From assembly GCA_036677445.1 (NCBI GenBank), contig JAVBWI010000004.1:1-64000 (forward strand): a DNA stretch of 64,000 nucleotides. Reading direction: 5' to 3'. The notes under the pieces were generated by a model that saw only the letters and a program-made list of their open reading frames with translations, ran no database searches and was not told the origin of the DNA. The position numbers and the translations under genes are program-made. Position 1 is the first letter of the stretch, and the number at the start of each line of letters is the position of its first letter. This DNA comes from JAVBWI01 sp036677445 (GTDB lineage Bacteria; Bacillota; Clostridia; Christensenellales; CAG-138). Positions 1 through 8,701 of the stretch are shown here, in pieces.

Positions 1-423
1 GTATTTAAACATGAAGCACCTGGAGTATCAGGTAGAACCCGATTTTGCCGCCAGCTGAAGTGGCAGACGCACGGCCTCGTTCCTTTTTGCGCATAATTCT
101 TGACAGTACCTTCCAGCCTAATGTGATTGCTTCCAGTCAGTACAGATATTATATACTACCGCTTTTCAAAGGAAAATACTGGTAATTATTCTACTTTTAT
201 GGTATAATATATATAGAAAAAATCAAATCATATGCTTACTTAATCAAAACGGCTTGCTTTTAGTAAAACGCGAGAATTGGGCAAAGTTTCATAAAAGTAT
301 GGGTATTTGCCGAAAACGAAAAACTATAGAATTCTACAGATAATGTGGGTTTATAGTTGATATAAAGCAATGACTCAGGATCATGGCATGATTGTTGAAA
401 TTATCATAATGAGTATACTGCAT
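1..423. other. Gene-free AT-rich stretch
   Basis: No credible coding region is seen here. The only signal is an extended -10-like element (TGGTATAAT, 200-208, plus strand) with a poor -35, and no gene follows it before the convergent tRNA unit. A 29-codon minus-strand frame at the extreme left lacks a ribosome site and was not accepted. Confidence 0.5.
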
Positions 424-465
424 AAAAAAGTTCGGGAAAACCCGATTTTAACCGGATTTTCCCGA
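424..465 (-). terminator. Intrinsic terminator of the tRNA-Ala unit
   Basis: On the minus strand a 9-bp stem (TCGGGAAAA with TTTTCCCGA, 432-465) is followed at once by a U-rich run ending in six T (424-431). It starts four bases after the encoded CCA of tRNA-Ala, so the tRNA is probably a single-gene transcription unit. Confidence 0.85.
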
Positions 466-468
466 CTT

Positions 469-544
469 TGGTGGAGCATAGGGGATTCGAACCCCTGACC
501 TCTGCATTGCGAACGCAGCGCGCTACCAGCTGTGCCAATGCCCC
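469..544 (-). tRNA. tRNA-Ala, anticodon CGC
   Basis: The minus strand folds into a full cloverleaf. The acceptor GGGGCAT pairs with ATGCTCC and includes the G3:U70 wobble pair that is the alanine identity element. The D arm contains AGCTGGTAGCGC. The anticodon loop TTCGCAA gives anticodon CGC, which reads GCG codons. The T arm is GGGGTTCGAATCCCC. The discriminator is A, and the terminal CCA is encoded in the DNA (469-471). A promoter lies at 561-592 and a terminator directly downstream. Confidence 0.96.
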
Positions 545-560
545 ACGAATGACCGCGAGA

Positions 561-592
561 ATTATAATACACCATTTTGCAATCGAATGCAA
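561..592 (-). promoter_or_regulatory. Promoter of tRNA-Ala
   Basis: Minus-strand -35 TTGCAT (587-592) and -10 TATTAT (564-569) are separated by 17 bp; an overlapping TATAAT (561-566) is an alternative -10. The predicted start lies just upstream of the tRNA 5' end at 544. Confidence 0.65.
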
Positions 593-730
593 GGGGGGAA
601 TGTTATTTTCGTGTACGGGCTTGTACGGGCGTTGTTATTTTTCGAGGCCCGTTTCGAGCCCCGGCAAAACACATATGCGTGTGCGAAGTTCCAACATACA
701 TCAGTAAAAACAAAAACAGATGCTACAAAC

Positions 731-761
731 AGGCCGGTGCATCGGTACAAACGCCCGGCCT
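731..761 (-). terminator. Probable terminator after the cellulose-synthase-like gene
   Basis: A 7-bp inverted repeat (AGGCCGG / CCGGCCT, 731-737 and 755-761) lies about 57 bp beyond the stop of the minus-strand glycosyltransferase. The minus-strand T run after it is imperfect (TGTTTGTAG). The plus strand has a better T run (TCTCTTTTT), so the direction is uncertain. The rest of 545-817 shows no gene. Confidence 0.4.
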
Positions 762-817
762 TCTCTTTTTATCGGTTCACTGCGTCGCCGTAAACCCTGG
801 AGCAGGATGGCATCCGA

Positions 818-2857
818 TTATTTTGTCGCTGTGGCAGGCTTCATGGATGGGACAGGGACGGTTTGGTTCTGATAAACCGGCTTACATTCCGCCTGTACGG
901 AAGCTGTTTGCTGCCTGCCATGCTTTTTAAAGCTGCCGTACCCCATCTCCTGCTTGTCAAATATAAATTTCACGACCTGTGCGTATTCATTCGCGCTGAG
1001 GTTGTTAAACTGTACGCCTATGGTCTTGTTTTGCTTATTGCAGCGGACCACCGTGCCGTTAATGGGGGTGAGGCCTCTTGCCAGATACACCTTCACACTG
1101 CTTAGCTTATCCATGTAGGCGTCATCAATATCCACCGCAAGACCGCAGCCGCACTCGGACATATCCGTAGTACGGGCACGAAATACCACGCCGTTTCCAC
1201 AGCTGACACGCACATCGCTATCTACGGACAGCCGCTCGCTGGAACGGTACCGGGGCCGTTCAAAGCAGACCAGTATATTCAGAACAAGGCTCCACAGGTT
1301 ATAAAGCAGCCATCCGATGTTCAGCAGATAAACGGGCGCCATATAGATTGAATCGGTCTGCAGCTTCCCTATGCCGACATAGAGCGCCATCAGGCTAGCG
1401 AGCGAGAGCAGAATATGCGGCAAAGCGACCTTAAAGGAGAAGGTTACCTTGCTGCGAGACTGTCCCTTGGGAGTCACCTTAAATTTCAGCTTAAAGGAAA
1501 ACAGCAGCTCCAATAAAGCGGATATTGCCATATAGGGAGCCATAGCGACCTCGTAAATATGCGCCCATCGGAAGCTTCGGTTTTTATAGGAGAACAGCCG
1601 GAACGTGCTCATGGCCAACAGATACGTTGGCAGAAATACCAGCAGCATTGTAAAGAGATCCGACCGGAAGATGGGTATTCCGGAAAGCAGGAAGAATATC
1701 GGGCAAACAATATAGATGAGTTTTTGCAGCCCGAAAAACCAATATATGATTCCGTCAAAGTATAAAAGCCGCTGCATGAACGACAGCCCCTTGCGGGTAA
1801 GCGGCTTGTATTTTTTTAAAACCTGAATATTGCCCCTGCCCCAGCGCTCATGCTGTGTAACATAATCCGCGAAGGATTCGGCGGAAAGACCGACAGCCAA
1901 CACCTCATCCACCGTTACGCCTCTGTATCCGTGGGCTTCGAGCAGCAGGCTTGTGGCGATGTCTTCCGTAATGGATTCCGTGGGTATCAGGCCGATCTCA
2001 TCGATGCTGGCACGGCGGAAAACACCGTTGGAGCCCACAAAGAGCGTTGCATTATATGCCGCCCGGCGGGGCTGAATTTCGCGCATGAAATAATCCTGTT
2101 CGTTGGGTATTTTATCCCTGAACAACAAGTTGTGCTGAAACGGATCAGGGGTATAAAACACCTGCGGCGCCTGCACGAACGCGACCTTTGAGTCATAAAA
2201 ATAACCCATCGTGCGCTCAAGAAACTTTGACCGCACGACGACGTCCGCGTCCAGTATGACAAAATATTCGCCCTTTGCGGCGGTGCGCAGGCAGTGGTTG
2301 ATGTTGCCCGCCTTCGCATGTTTATTGTCCGGCCGCGTGATCCACTGCGCGCCATATTTTTCGGCTATCTGTCCGATTTCCTCCCGCTTGCCGTCGTCGC
2401 AGAGGTAAACGCGGAGCTTATCCTTTGGATAAGACAGGGAGGCTGCGGCGGCAACGGTTTTTTCGATGACCTTCACCGGCTCATTATAAGTGCAAACCAG
2501 TACATCCACCGTAGGAAGGTCCTGCGTTTGGGGCAGAAAGCTCGGAATACGCAATGGATCGCGCAAATACAGCAGCCTGTGCGTGACCGCCTGAAAGGCG
2601 CCCAGCGCCTCGGCACCTACGAGCAAAACGGCGAATACGGTTCCCAACGGATTCCCGAGCGGGACAGTGAACAGTACGCGCCATGCAATATAGGCTGTTT
2701 GGGCAACCATCGTGAATATAATGTATGGCTTTTTCATTGCGTGCACGTTTTTGGCAAGCATGTACAAAACCCATACGAGCAGCAATACATCCCCTACCGT
2801 CAGGAGTTTCGTCAGAAGGTCTCCGCTTCCGATTATCGACACCCATTCAAAACTCAT
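818..2857 (-). CDS. Cellulose synthase-like GT2 glycosyltransferase with C-terminal PilZ domain
   Basis: This 679-residue integral membrane protein probably polymerises and exports a beta-glucan, as BcsA does. Three hydrophobic segments come first (about 18-98). The GT2 domain follows with CDDG, DAD and TED acidic motifs and the processive QHERW motif. About five more membrane segments come next, then a C-terminal PilZ domain with an R-x3-R box (RPRYR) and DMSECG, the known c-di-GMP contact motifs. The tail after PilZ is polar and low-complexity. The ATG is preceded by AGTGAGGT. A c-di-GMP-I riboswitch and terminator lie in the leader, so both synthesis and activity are probably set by c-di-GMP. 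No bcsB or other cellulose-export partner is nearby, so the exact polymer is inferred; another beta-glucan is possible. Confidence 0.93.
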   Translation of the reverse strand: MSFEWVSIIGSGDLLTKLLTVGDVLLLVWVLYMLAKNVHAMKKPYIIFTMVAQTAYIAWRVLFTVPLGNPLGTVFAVLLVGAEALGAFQAVTHRLLYLRDPLRIPSFLPQTQDLPTVDVLVCTYNEPVKVIEKTVAAAASLSYPKDKLRVYLCDDGKREEIGQIAEKYGAQWITRPDNKHAKAGNINHCLRTAAKGEYFVILDADVVVRSKFLERTMGYFYDSKVAFVQAPQVFYTPDPFQHNLLFRDKIPNEQDYFMREIQPRRAAYNATLFVGSNGVFRRASIDEIGLIPTESITEDIATSLLLEAHGYRGVTVDEVLAVGLSAESFADYVTQHERWGRGNIQVLKKYKPLTRKGLSFMQRLLYFDGIIYWFFGLQKLIYIVCPIFFLLSGIPIFRSDLFTMLLVFLPTYLLAMSTFRLFSYKNRSFRWAHIYEVAMAPYMAISALLELLFSFKLKFKVTPKGQSRSKVTFSFKVALPHILLSLASLMALYVGIGKLQTDSIYMAPVYLLNIGWLLYNLWSLVLNILVCFERPRYRSSERLSVDSDVRVSCGNGVVFRARTTDMSECGCGLAVDIDDAYMDKLSSVKVYLARGLTPINGTVVRCNKQNKTIGVQFNNLSANEYAQVVKFIFDKQEMGYGSFKKHGRQQTASVQAECKPVYQNQTVPVPSMKPATATK

Positions 2858-2893
2858 AGTTATGACCTCACTTGCAGAAAACTGCTTTTCGAT

Positions 2894-2927
2894 TCAAACA
2901 AAACAGCCGGGCAATAGTTCCCGGCTG
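2894..2927 (-). terminator. Riboswitch expression-platform terminator
   Basis: On the minus strand CAGCCGGG and CCCGGCTG (2904-2927) form an 8-bp stem followed by TTTTGTTTG. It lies between the c-di-GMP aptamer and the glycosyltransferase start. Its 5' arm resembles the GCCGGG segment at the aptamer 3' end, which allows alternative pairing. This suggests control by transcription termination. Confidence 0.85.
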
Positions 2928-2954
2928 CAAATAAAAAAGCAAATGAAGCTTTCG

Positions 2955-3042
2955 TTGGCAGCCCGGCTTCCATGCCGCAAAGCGGTTTAGGCCCGTGGTT
3001 TTGCGTCGCTGACTTTCGTGCAGCTTTGCCTTTTTCAACTGG
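2955..3042 (-). ncRNA. Cyclic di-GMP-I (GEMM-I) riboswitch aptamer
   Basis: The minus strand shows the class I c-di-GMP aptamer landmarks in order: GGCAAAGC, a P2 stem capped by a GAAA tetraloop (CACGAAAGT), the conserved GACGCAAA join, GGGCCTAAACC of P3, and a closing ATGGAAGCCGGGCTGCC segment comparable to the ATGGTAGCCGGGTTACC consensus. It sits in the leader of a gene whose product carries a c-di-GMP-binding PilZ domain. Whether ligand turns the gene on or off cannot be told from sequence alone. Confidence 0.92.
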
Positions 3043-3193
3043 ATACTGGATGATGATTAGGAATGAGTCTTTTTATATATGTAGGCCAACCGGCAGGCTT
3101 TGAAACAGCTTACTTAAAAAATATCGTAACAAAGCAAAGCAGGCTTGCCCGAGAACAGTGACCGGCGTTTCCCGTCCGCTTCTGTATGATATA

Positions 3194-3223
3194 CGACAAA
3201 CAGCGCATGAAAAATTCATGCGC
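3194..3223 (-). terminator. Terminator at the end of the queA-to-SEC-C operon
   Basis: A perfect 9-bp stem (GCGCATGAA / TTCATGCGC, 3203-3223, loop of three) lies 27 bp after the SEC-C gene stop. It is followed on the minus strand by the moderately U-rich CTGTTTGTC. It separates the operon from the riboswitch-controlled gene. Confidence 0.65.
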
Positions 3224-3249
3224 GCATTTGTGAAGCTATCTTCAGGGAA

Positions 3250-3780
3250 TTATTCGGTACGGCCGCAACATTTTTTATATTTTTTGCCGCTTCCGCAGGG
3301 GCAGGGATCGTTGCGCCCTACGGTCGATTCTTTTACAAACATTTTGGAGGCGCGGAACTCCTTGGTGATTTCCTTACGGCGTTCGTCCGTCAGTATTGCA
3401 TCCCATTGCGGCAGGGTATACAGCCAGTCCGCCTTGGCGTCGAGCATATTGAAATACAGCTTCTCATAATCGATATCCAGCGACAGCTTGGAACTGAGCT
3501 TGAGACTATCCAGCTTCAGTTCCTTTTTCAGGCTGGTATTGATTCCATCCAAAAATCCGGCAAACGTCACAGGGTCCATTTGAAACGTATCTGCAAGCTC
3601 GGCGAGCGTCCCCGCAAAAACGCGCGACGGATCGTCGAGTATCTTCTTGTAGTTTTCGGTTTCCGCGGCAAAGTACTCGTTCCAGAACTTTTTATGTTCT
3701 GCGGGGTTGCGTTCGGTTTGCGCGATGTCGTTCCATTCAGTGTAAAGACTCATCGTTTCGTTTTTCTCCTTGTCGTTCAC
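3250..3780 (-). CDS. SEC-C motif metal-binding protein
   Basis: This 176-residue soluble protein has an all-helical N-terminal part with no recognised domain. It ends in a textbook SEC-C zinc-binding motif, GRNDPCPCGSGKKYKKCC, as found at the C-terminus of SecA and in many small proteins of unknown role. The annotated start is GTG with little ribosome-site support. An in-frame ATG at 3753 has AAGGAG upstream at a long spacing and is a plausible alternative start. It is the last gene of the queA operon, 25 bp after the Ddl-type ligase. The metal-binding tail is secure; the cellular function is unknown. Confidence 0.85.
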   Translation of the reverse strand: MNDKEKNETMSLYTEWNDIAQTERNPAEHKKFWNEYFAAETENYKKILDDPSRVFAGTLAELADTFQMDPVTFAGFLDGINTSLKKELKLDSLKLSSKLSLDIDYEKLYFNMLDAKADWLYTLPQWDAILTDERRKEITKEFRASKMFVKESTVGRNDPCPCGSGKKYKKCCGRTE

Positions 3781-3805
3781 TCTATGATATATATATTGTC
3801 AATGC

Positions 3806-5008
3806 TCATTTGAGCTTGCTGCCTTTGGCGCCCTTTGTACCGCCGCCCAAAACAACCTTTTGCAAAAGCTCGGAATCGTAGGCAAAAACCGATTCCCTCT
3901 TTTCTTTCTGCGCGGCAAAGGCGTATTCCACCAGCTTATCGATCAACTGCGGATAAGGTATGCCCAGCGGTTCGAACAGGTAGAACGCAAACGAGCCGGG
4001 AATGGTATTGATTTCGTTGACATAAACCTCCCCCTTGCTTTCATCGATCATGTAATCGATGCGTACGACGCCCTTGCATTCGAGCATTTTGAATATGTCG
4101 CAAGTCATACCCTGAATACGTTTGGTCATTTCCTCGCCGATAGGCGCGGGAATCTGGCGTGCGAGGGATTGCATGCCCTTGCTTTTTGCGCCGCGGGTAT
4201 ATTTATCGTCAAAGGACAGAAATTCCGACCAGCTTGCGGGCTGTTCACATACGGAGGGCTGGCAGGTCGCGCCGTACCCGAGGCCCGCGCAGTTGATCTC
4301 CCGCGGTTTGTCTATACCCTTTTCAATGAGTATGCGCCGGTCATAATGCGAAGCAACCTCAATGGCCGCGCGCAGGCTTTCCCTGTCGGTTGCGCGGCCG
4401 ATGCCTATGCTTGAACCCAGGTTTGCCGGCTTGACGTACAGCGGATATTCTCCGATCTGCTCCATATCGTCCAGTATACGCTCAGGTTCCTGCTGCCACT
4501 GTGTACGGTAGCAATACTTTGCGGGCAGCACGGGCAGCCCCATGCTCTCAAACACGGCCTTCATGATGATCTTATCCATTCCCACGCCGGAGCCTGTAAC
4601 GCCTACGCTGGAATAGGGAATATCACACAGCTCAAACAGGCCCTGCATGGAGCCGTCCTCCCCATGCATTCCGTGAAAGGCCAGAATGGCGCAGTCCATC
4701 TGCGCTACCTTTGCGCCGGCCTTCTGGAACAGCCCCCCGGATGAAAGCGAGTACAGGCCGCCGCAGTTGGGCATGGGCGGAAGATACACGCGCGTAAGCC
4801 CTTTCGTGTTGGGGTCGAAATTGCGGTAACACTTGATATCCCGAAGCGGTTCCCCTACGAACCACTCCCCCGTCCTCGAAATATAAACAGGGTAAGAGTC
4901 GTATTTCTGCTTATCAACATTTTCGAGCAACTGCAATCCGGAAACAATGGAAACATCGTGCTCGGCCGCACGGCTCCCGAACAACACGGCAAGATTCAGT
5001 TTAGACAT
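3806..5008 (-). CDS. ddl: D-alanine--D-alanine ligase family protein (ATP-grasp)
   Basis: This 400-residue ATP-grasp ligase probably joins two D-alanines (or a D-Ala with a variant acid) for peptidoglycan precursors. The N-terminal GSRAAEHDVSIVSG, the FHGMHGEDG segment, the ATP-grasp core with KPANLGSSIGI, and VNEINTIPGS near the end are Ddl hallmarks. It is longer than the usual 300-360 residues, with an insertion near residues 50-90 and a basic, glycine-rich tail. The omega-loop region carries FDDKY, suggesting a tyrosine-type D-Ala-D-Ala enzyme rather than a VanA-like depsipeptide ligase, but specificity is inferred. The ATG has GGAGGAAG upstream. It lies 29 bp after the MurF-like ligase, which would use its product. 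Confidence 0.92.
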   Translation of the reverse strand: MSKLNLAVLFGSRAAEHDVSIVSGLQLLENVDKQKYDSYPVYISRTGEWFVGEPLRDIKCYRNFDPNTKGLTRVYLPPMPNCGGLYSLSSGGLFQKAGAKVAQMDCAILAFHGMHGEDGSMQGLFELCDIPYSSVGVTGSGVGMDKIIMKAVFESMGLPVLPAKYCYRTQWQQEPERILDDMEQIGEYPLYVKPANLGSSIGIGRATDRESLRAAIEVASHYDRRILIEKGIDKPREINCAGLGYGATCQPSVCEQPASWSEFLSFDDKYTRGAKSKGMQSLARQIPAPIGEEMTKRIQGMTCDIFKMLECKGVVRIDYMIDESKGEVYVNEINTIPGSFAFYLFEPLGIPYPQLIDKLVEYAFAAQKEKRESVFAYDSELLQKVVLGGGTKGAKGSKLK

Positions 5009-5037
5009 GAAACTTCCTCCTTTATTATATAGGGCAT

Positions 5038-6669
5038 TCAGGCCTTCTCATAATTGTCCGGCAGATCGTTTTCAAAGAGCACAACGCTGCCCGGGGAAGT
5101 ATACAACGGCAATTTCTCGGTGGCTTCCGCCAGCGTATTCACTTGTACAATGCAGGATTCTGCAAAGCCCGCCGCGATAAGGCCGCGGCGTATCGGCTCA
5201 ACACGGTTCCTTCCAACGAGAACAGCGATATCCGCCGCTCCGGCAATATCCCGGCCAAAGGCTTCGTTAAGCGTTTCCTCTTCCTCGCCCAGTTCAACCA
5301 TACCGGGCGTCACCACAATACGCCGCGCGGGCGCAAAGCTTTTCAAGACTTCCAGAGCGGCCTTTGTGCCGGCCGGGTTGGCGTTGAACGCGTCATCGAT
5401 CACGGTCACGGCACCTTGTATGAGCTGCAGGCGGTGCTCGACAGGCTGCAGCTTTTCAATTCCTGCGGCAATCTGCTCCATGGAAGCGCCGATGTACTTT
5501 GCCAGCGCGGCGGCGCCCGTGATATTGCAGATGTTGTGTCTGCCCAAAAGCACCGTGCGGCAGCGTACGCTCGTACCATCCGCCGCCGCAAGCAGGAACG
5601 TGCTGCCGGTGCTTCCCGCTTCGATCTGCGTGGCTTTCAGGTAAAGGCCGTCCCCGTCAAGACCGAACAGGAATTTCTGTTCCAGCGTACAATCCTCGTA
5701 CATACGGCGGCAGTCGGGATTATCCCCGTTGATGAAAGCCGCGCCATCGCGGGGCAATGCGCGCAATAACTCGGATTTGGTATTGATAACATTCTCATAG
5801 GAGCCGAAGGTCTCCAGATGCTGCTTGCCTACGGAGGTAATCATGCCATAACGGGGCCGCACAAGGCCGCAGAGCTCCGTAATATCCCCTTTGTAACGCG
5901 CGCCCATTTCCGCTACGAACGCCTCGTGCGCCGGCGTCAACTGTTCGCGTATAACGCGGGTGATGCCCATGGGGGTATTGAAGCTGGACGGGGTGACCAG
6001 CGTGTTCCATTTTTCCTGCAAAATCGTACCGAGAATAAACTTGGTGCTGGTTTTTCCATAGCTCCCGGTGATACCGATCTTGATAAGCTCGGTCCGCGCG
6101 GCAAGCTTGCGTTTTGCGTCGTTGAAGTACCAGCGCTTGATACCGTTTTCGATGGGTAATGTCACAAGATACCCAAGCAGAACAAACAACGGCAGCAGCA
6201 GCCCGGGTAAGTAACGCAGTAAATTCATGCCGATGACACCGCCCCAGTTGGAAAGATAAAAGGGCAGGAACAGGCTCATATGGAACGCGGCGCTCAGCAC
6301 AAAAAGCACCGCGAGCAGCCTTTTGACGCGGCCTGTAAATGTCAGCGGCTTTTTTGCCGGCTGCTTTCTGTTGGAAAAGCCGATATACAGCATAGCCGCG
6401 ATATAGGCCGCATCGCCGCCGTACCAAAGTATGGTGGCGACCGTCGGCCAGCTGTAATAAAAAAACACCCAGCCTATATGCAATAGAAGCGCAATACCGC
6501 CTGAGAGTAAAAATACGATGCAATCCTGCCGCCCCGCGCGTTTGATCCATTTTAAGTACATATTCCCCTGGTAGCTTTCCAACTGCAACATATGCACAGA
6601 GCGGAACGCGGCAAACATCGTTGCGGCAGCCGCCAGAATGGTAAATATGCTGTTCCAGATACCTGTCAT
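5038..6669 (-). CDS. Membrane-anchored MurF-like Mur ligase
   Basis: This 543-residue protein has about five hydrophobic segments in the first 180 residues, then a Mur ligase catalytic core. The core shows the P-loop GSYGKTSTK (about residue 205), the ATP/Mg region around VAEMGARYKGDI, and DDAFNANPAGTK, typical of MurF, which adds D-Ala-D-Ala to the UDP-MurNAc-tripeptide. The soluble N-terminal substrate-recognition domain of classical MurF is absent and a membrane region takes its place. The ATG follows AGGAGGAAACCGG. It sits directly upstream of the Ddl-type gene, an expected functional pair. It may be a paralogue acting on a membrane-linked or modified precursor rather than the housekeeping MurF. 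Confidence 0.87.
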   Translation of the reverse strand: MTGIWNSIFTILAAAATMFAAFRSVHMLQLESYQGNMYLKWIKRAGRQDCIVFLLSGGIALLLHIGWVFFYYSWPTVATILWYGGDAAYIAAMLYIGFSNRKQPAKKPLTFTGRVKRLLAVLFVLSAAFHMSLFLPFYLSNWGGVIGMNLLRYLPGLLLPLFVLLGYLVTLPIENGIKRWYFNDAKRKLAARTELIKIGITGSYGKTSTKFILGTILQEKWNTLVTPSSFNTPMGITRVIREQLTPAHEAFVAEMGARYKGDITELCGLVRPRYGMITSVGKQHLETFGSYENVINTKSELLRALPRDGAAFINGDNPDCRRMYEDCTLEQKFLFGLDGDGLYLKATQIEAGSTGSTFLLAAADGTSVRCRTVLLGRHNICNITGAAALAKYIGASMEQIAAGIEKLQPVEHRLQLIQGAVTVIDDAFNANPAGTKAALEVLKSFAPARRIVVTPGMVELGEEEETLNEAFGRDIAGAADIAVLVGRNRVEPIRRGLIAAGFAESCIVQVNTLAEATEKLPLYTSPGSVVLFENDLPDNYEKA

Positions 6670-6706
6670 CCGGTTTCCTCCTGTAATCCCTTTCAGCGCG
6701 CGTTGG

Positions 6707-7468
6707 TCAGGGCCTGAAAAATGCTTTTAATACCGCGCAAAAGCGGGGATATTGATCCGCATAGCTGAAGTGGCCCGCGCCCTCCAAAGTGACGAGCCCG
6801 GCGTCCGGAATGCACTTTTCCATCAGCTGGCCCATATACAGCGGCGTAGCCGTATCTTCCGTACCCCATATCAGCAGCGTGGGGTTTTGAATGTGCGGCA
6901 GGCGATCGGTCAAGTCAAGGTTCACGACCTTAACAAATATGCCGCGCATCAAATCGCTGCCCAGCGCCTTGTAATCCTCCGAACCGGCATTCTTTTGCCG
7001 CTCGCTCAAGTGTAGCCAACGGTCGACCCAGCCGATACGGGCCAGGCGTTTGCCCAGCTTATACGTAAATGTGCGCACATACCATTTCAGGCCGCGTTTG
7101 GGGCGGATGCCCGCCGCGTCCACAAGCACAAGCCGGCGAAACAGTTCAGGCTCCTCGCTTGCAAGATAAATAGTTATGCGCCCGCCGAAGGAATGGCAAA
7201 CAACATCCGCGCCCTCCAGCCCCATTTCCCGTATAAACGCACGGGTGAAACGTGCATATTCGGGCACGCCCCAAGGCTTCTGCGGCGCGTCGCTTTTGCC
7301 GAAGCCGGGAAAGTCCAGCGAGATTGCCCGCATACCCAAACCGACGACAGCATCCGCAATAGGGCGCATGGCTTCGATGCTTGCCCCCCAGCCGTGCAGC
7401 AGCAATACAGGATCGCCTTCGCCGCGCACATCGTACTGCACGCGTAAGCCGTCAATCGTCGTATACAA
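6707..7468 (-). CDS. Alpha/beta-fold hydrolase
   Basis: This 253-residue single-domain hydrolase shows LLLHGWG (oxyanion region), the nucleophile elbow CHSFGG, an acidic residue in GTEDTAT and the catalytic histidine in GAGHFSY. Together these form a Ser-Asp-His triad of the epoxide hydrolase/MhpC-like type. No signal peptide or membrane segment is seen, so it should be cytoplasmic. The start is TTG with AGGGGGA upstream. It lies between rimI and the MurF-like gene in the same transcription direction. The substrate cannot be told from sequence. Confidence 0.88.
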   Translation of the reverse strand: MYTTIDGLRVQYDVRGEGDPVLLLHGWGASIEAMRPIADAVVGLGMRAISLDFPGFGKSDAPQKPWGVPEYARFTRAFIREMGLEGADVVCHSFGGRITIYLASEEPELFRRLVLVDAAGIRPKRGLKWYVRTFTYKLGKRLARIGWVDRWLHLSERQKNAGSEDYKALGSDLMRGIFVKVVNLDLTDRLPHIQNPTLLIWGTEDTATPLYMGQLMEKCIPDAGLVTLEGAGHFSYADQYPRFCAVLKAFFRP

Positions 7469-7512
7469 GGCGATCCCCCTTTCATATCTACGCTATTATA
7501 GACTCCAAAGCG

Positions 7513-7989
7513 CTATGCATGCAACTGCCCGATGGTTTTCACAATATCCGTGTTCCATAATATAAGCGCGTCTTCACCGGTATCCGAGTAGTATTTTTTA
7601 CGCCGACCGGCAGAGACAAAACCCAAGCCCTCATATAATGCCTGCGCGCCGAGGTTGCTTTCGCGCACCTCCAGGGTCATTTGCGTGGCGTTCAAAGCGG
7701 CCGCCGCCTTCATGCTTTCGAGCATAATGCGCCGCCCGAGTCCCTGCCTTCTGTAATCGGGCAGTACGGCGACGTTCGTGATATGCGCTTCCTCAAAGAG
7801 TACCCACATTCCCGCGTATGCGATTAATTTCCCGCCCTGCTCGATGACATGATAATGCGCAAGACGGTTTTTGAGCTCTCCGCGCAGCATACGTTCCGAC
7901 CAGGGGGAACGAAAACAGATCTTTTCCATCTCCGCCACCACCGGGAGATCCGCTGCGGTCATGGGGCGGAAAATCGCTTCCTGCTGCAA
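7513..7989 (-). CDS. rimI: Ribosomal protein bS18-alanine N-acetyltransferase (GNAT family)
   Basis: This 158-residue GNAT acetyltransferase has the acetyl-CoA-binding motif A (VAVLPDYRRQGLGRRIM) and the downstream ALYEGLGF segment typical of RimI. RimI acetylates the N-terminus of ribosomal protein S18 in enterobacteria. In firmicutes the gene is commonly placed next to tsaB and tsaE, as here, so the assignment rests on both motif and context. The start is TTG with AAGGA six bases upstream. A different protein target is possible. Confidence 0.88.
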   Translation of the reverse strand: MQQEAIFRPMTAADLPVVAEMEKICFRSPWSERMLRGELKNRLAHYHVIEQGGKLIAYAGMWVLFEEAHITNVAVLPDYRRQGLGRRIMLESMKAAAALNATQMTLEVRESNLGAQALYEGLGFVSAGRRKKYYSDTGEDALILWNTDIVKTIGQLHA

Positions 7990-8017
7990 AGCTGTTCCTT
8001 CTTTCTAACGCTAAAAC

Positions 8018-8701
8018 TCAATCATTGTGTCCGTGACGTTTGCTCCACATGCGTTCCGCCTGCGAGGGGCGAAGGTACAGCGGCGCGGCCTGCATGGGCG
8101 TTTCAACTCCGGACGCAAGTATAGACGCCGCCGTTCGGCAAAGCGCGCTTGCCCGGCTTAAACAGAACGCGGCCGGCGCAAACACTGCGTTTTGCACACG
8201 CGACCGTATTAAATCCGCATATACATCCGCACCGTCGCCTACGAACAGCGTGCCTGCGGGTACAGAGGGAAGATATGCGTCTACATAGGCCGCTGCGGGC
8301 GGTACAGTCATGATACCGCCGGAATATTGCGCCATATAGGCGCTGTCGTTATGCGCATCCACCATGGCGCAGACGTTCCCCGGCCAGAAAGAGACGTTTT
8401 CATACAGTGCCGAAAGCGAATCCACGCCGACGACGGGGACATTCAGCGCCGCACCCATGGCGTTTGCCGCGCAAACGCCGATACGCACGCCCGTAAACGA
8501 GCCGGGGCCGCAATTGACGGCAACGGCGTTCAGGTCGGCCGGTACAATGTCCAGTTCCGCCAGCAATTGCTCCGCCATGGGCATCACGGTCTCCGAATGC
8601 GTGCGCGTGTGGTGTACGGCGTGCTCGGCTAGCAGCACGCCATCCCGCATCAGCGCGGCGGAGGCCGTCGGGCCCGCTGTTTCAATGCCCAATATCAGCA
8701 T
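8018..8701 (-). CDS. tsaB: tRNA t6A biosynthesis protein TsaB
   Basis: TsaB is the inactive-kinase-fold partner of TsaD in making threonylcarbamoyl-adenosine at position 37 of ANN-decoding tRNAs. The 227-residue sequence begins MLILGIETAGPTASAAL and has NCGPGSFTGVRIG, both diagnostic of the TsaB ASKHA fold. The chosen ATG at 8701 overlaps the tsaE stop by seven bases and has GGGGGA eight bases upstream; an in-frame ATG at 8710 is the alternative. The overlap implies translational coupling with tsaE. tsaD is not in this window. Confidence 0.94.
   Translation of the reverse strand: MLILGIETAGPTASAALMRDGVLLAEHAVHHTRTHSETVMPMAEQLLAELDIVPADLNAVAVNCGPGSFTGVRIGVCAANAMGAALNVPVVGVDSLSALYENVSFWPGNVCAMVDAHNDSAYMAQYSGGIMTVPPAAAYVDAYLPSVPAGTLFVGDGADVYADLIRSRVQNAVFAPAAFCLSRASALCRTAASILASGVETPMQAAPLYLRPSQAERMWSKRHGHND

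Noticed and set aside
1..102. A 29-codon minus-strand frame at the left edge
   Set aside because: No ribosome site at a usable distance, no recognisable protein features.
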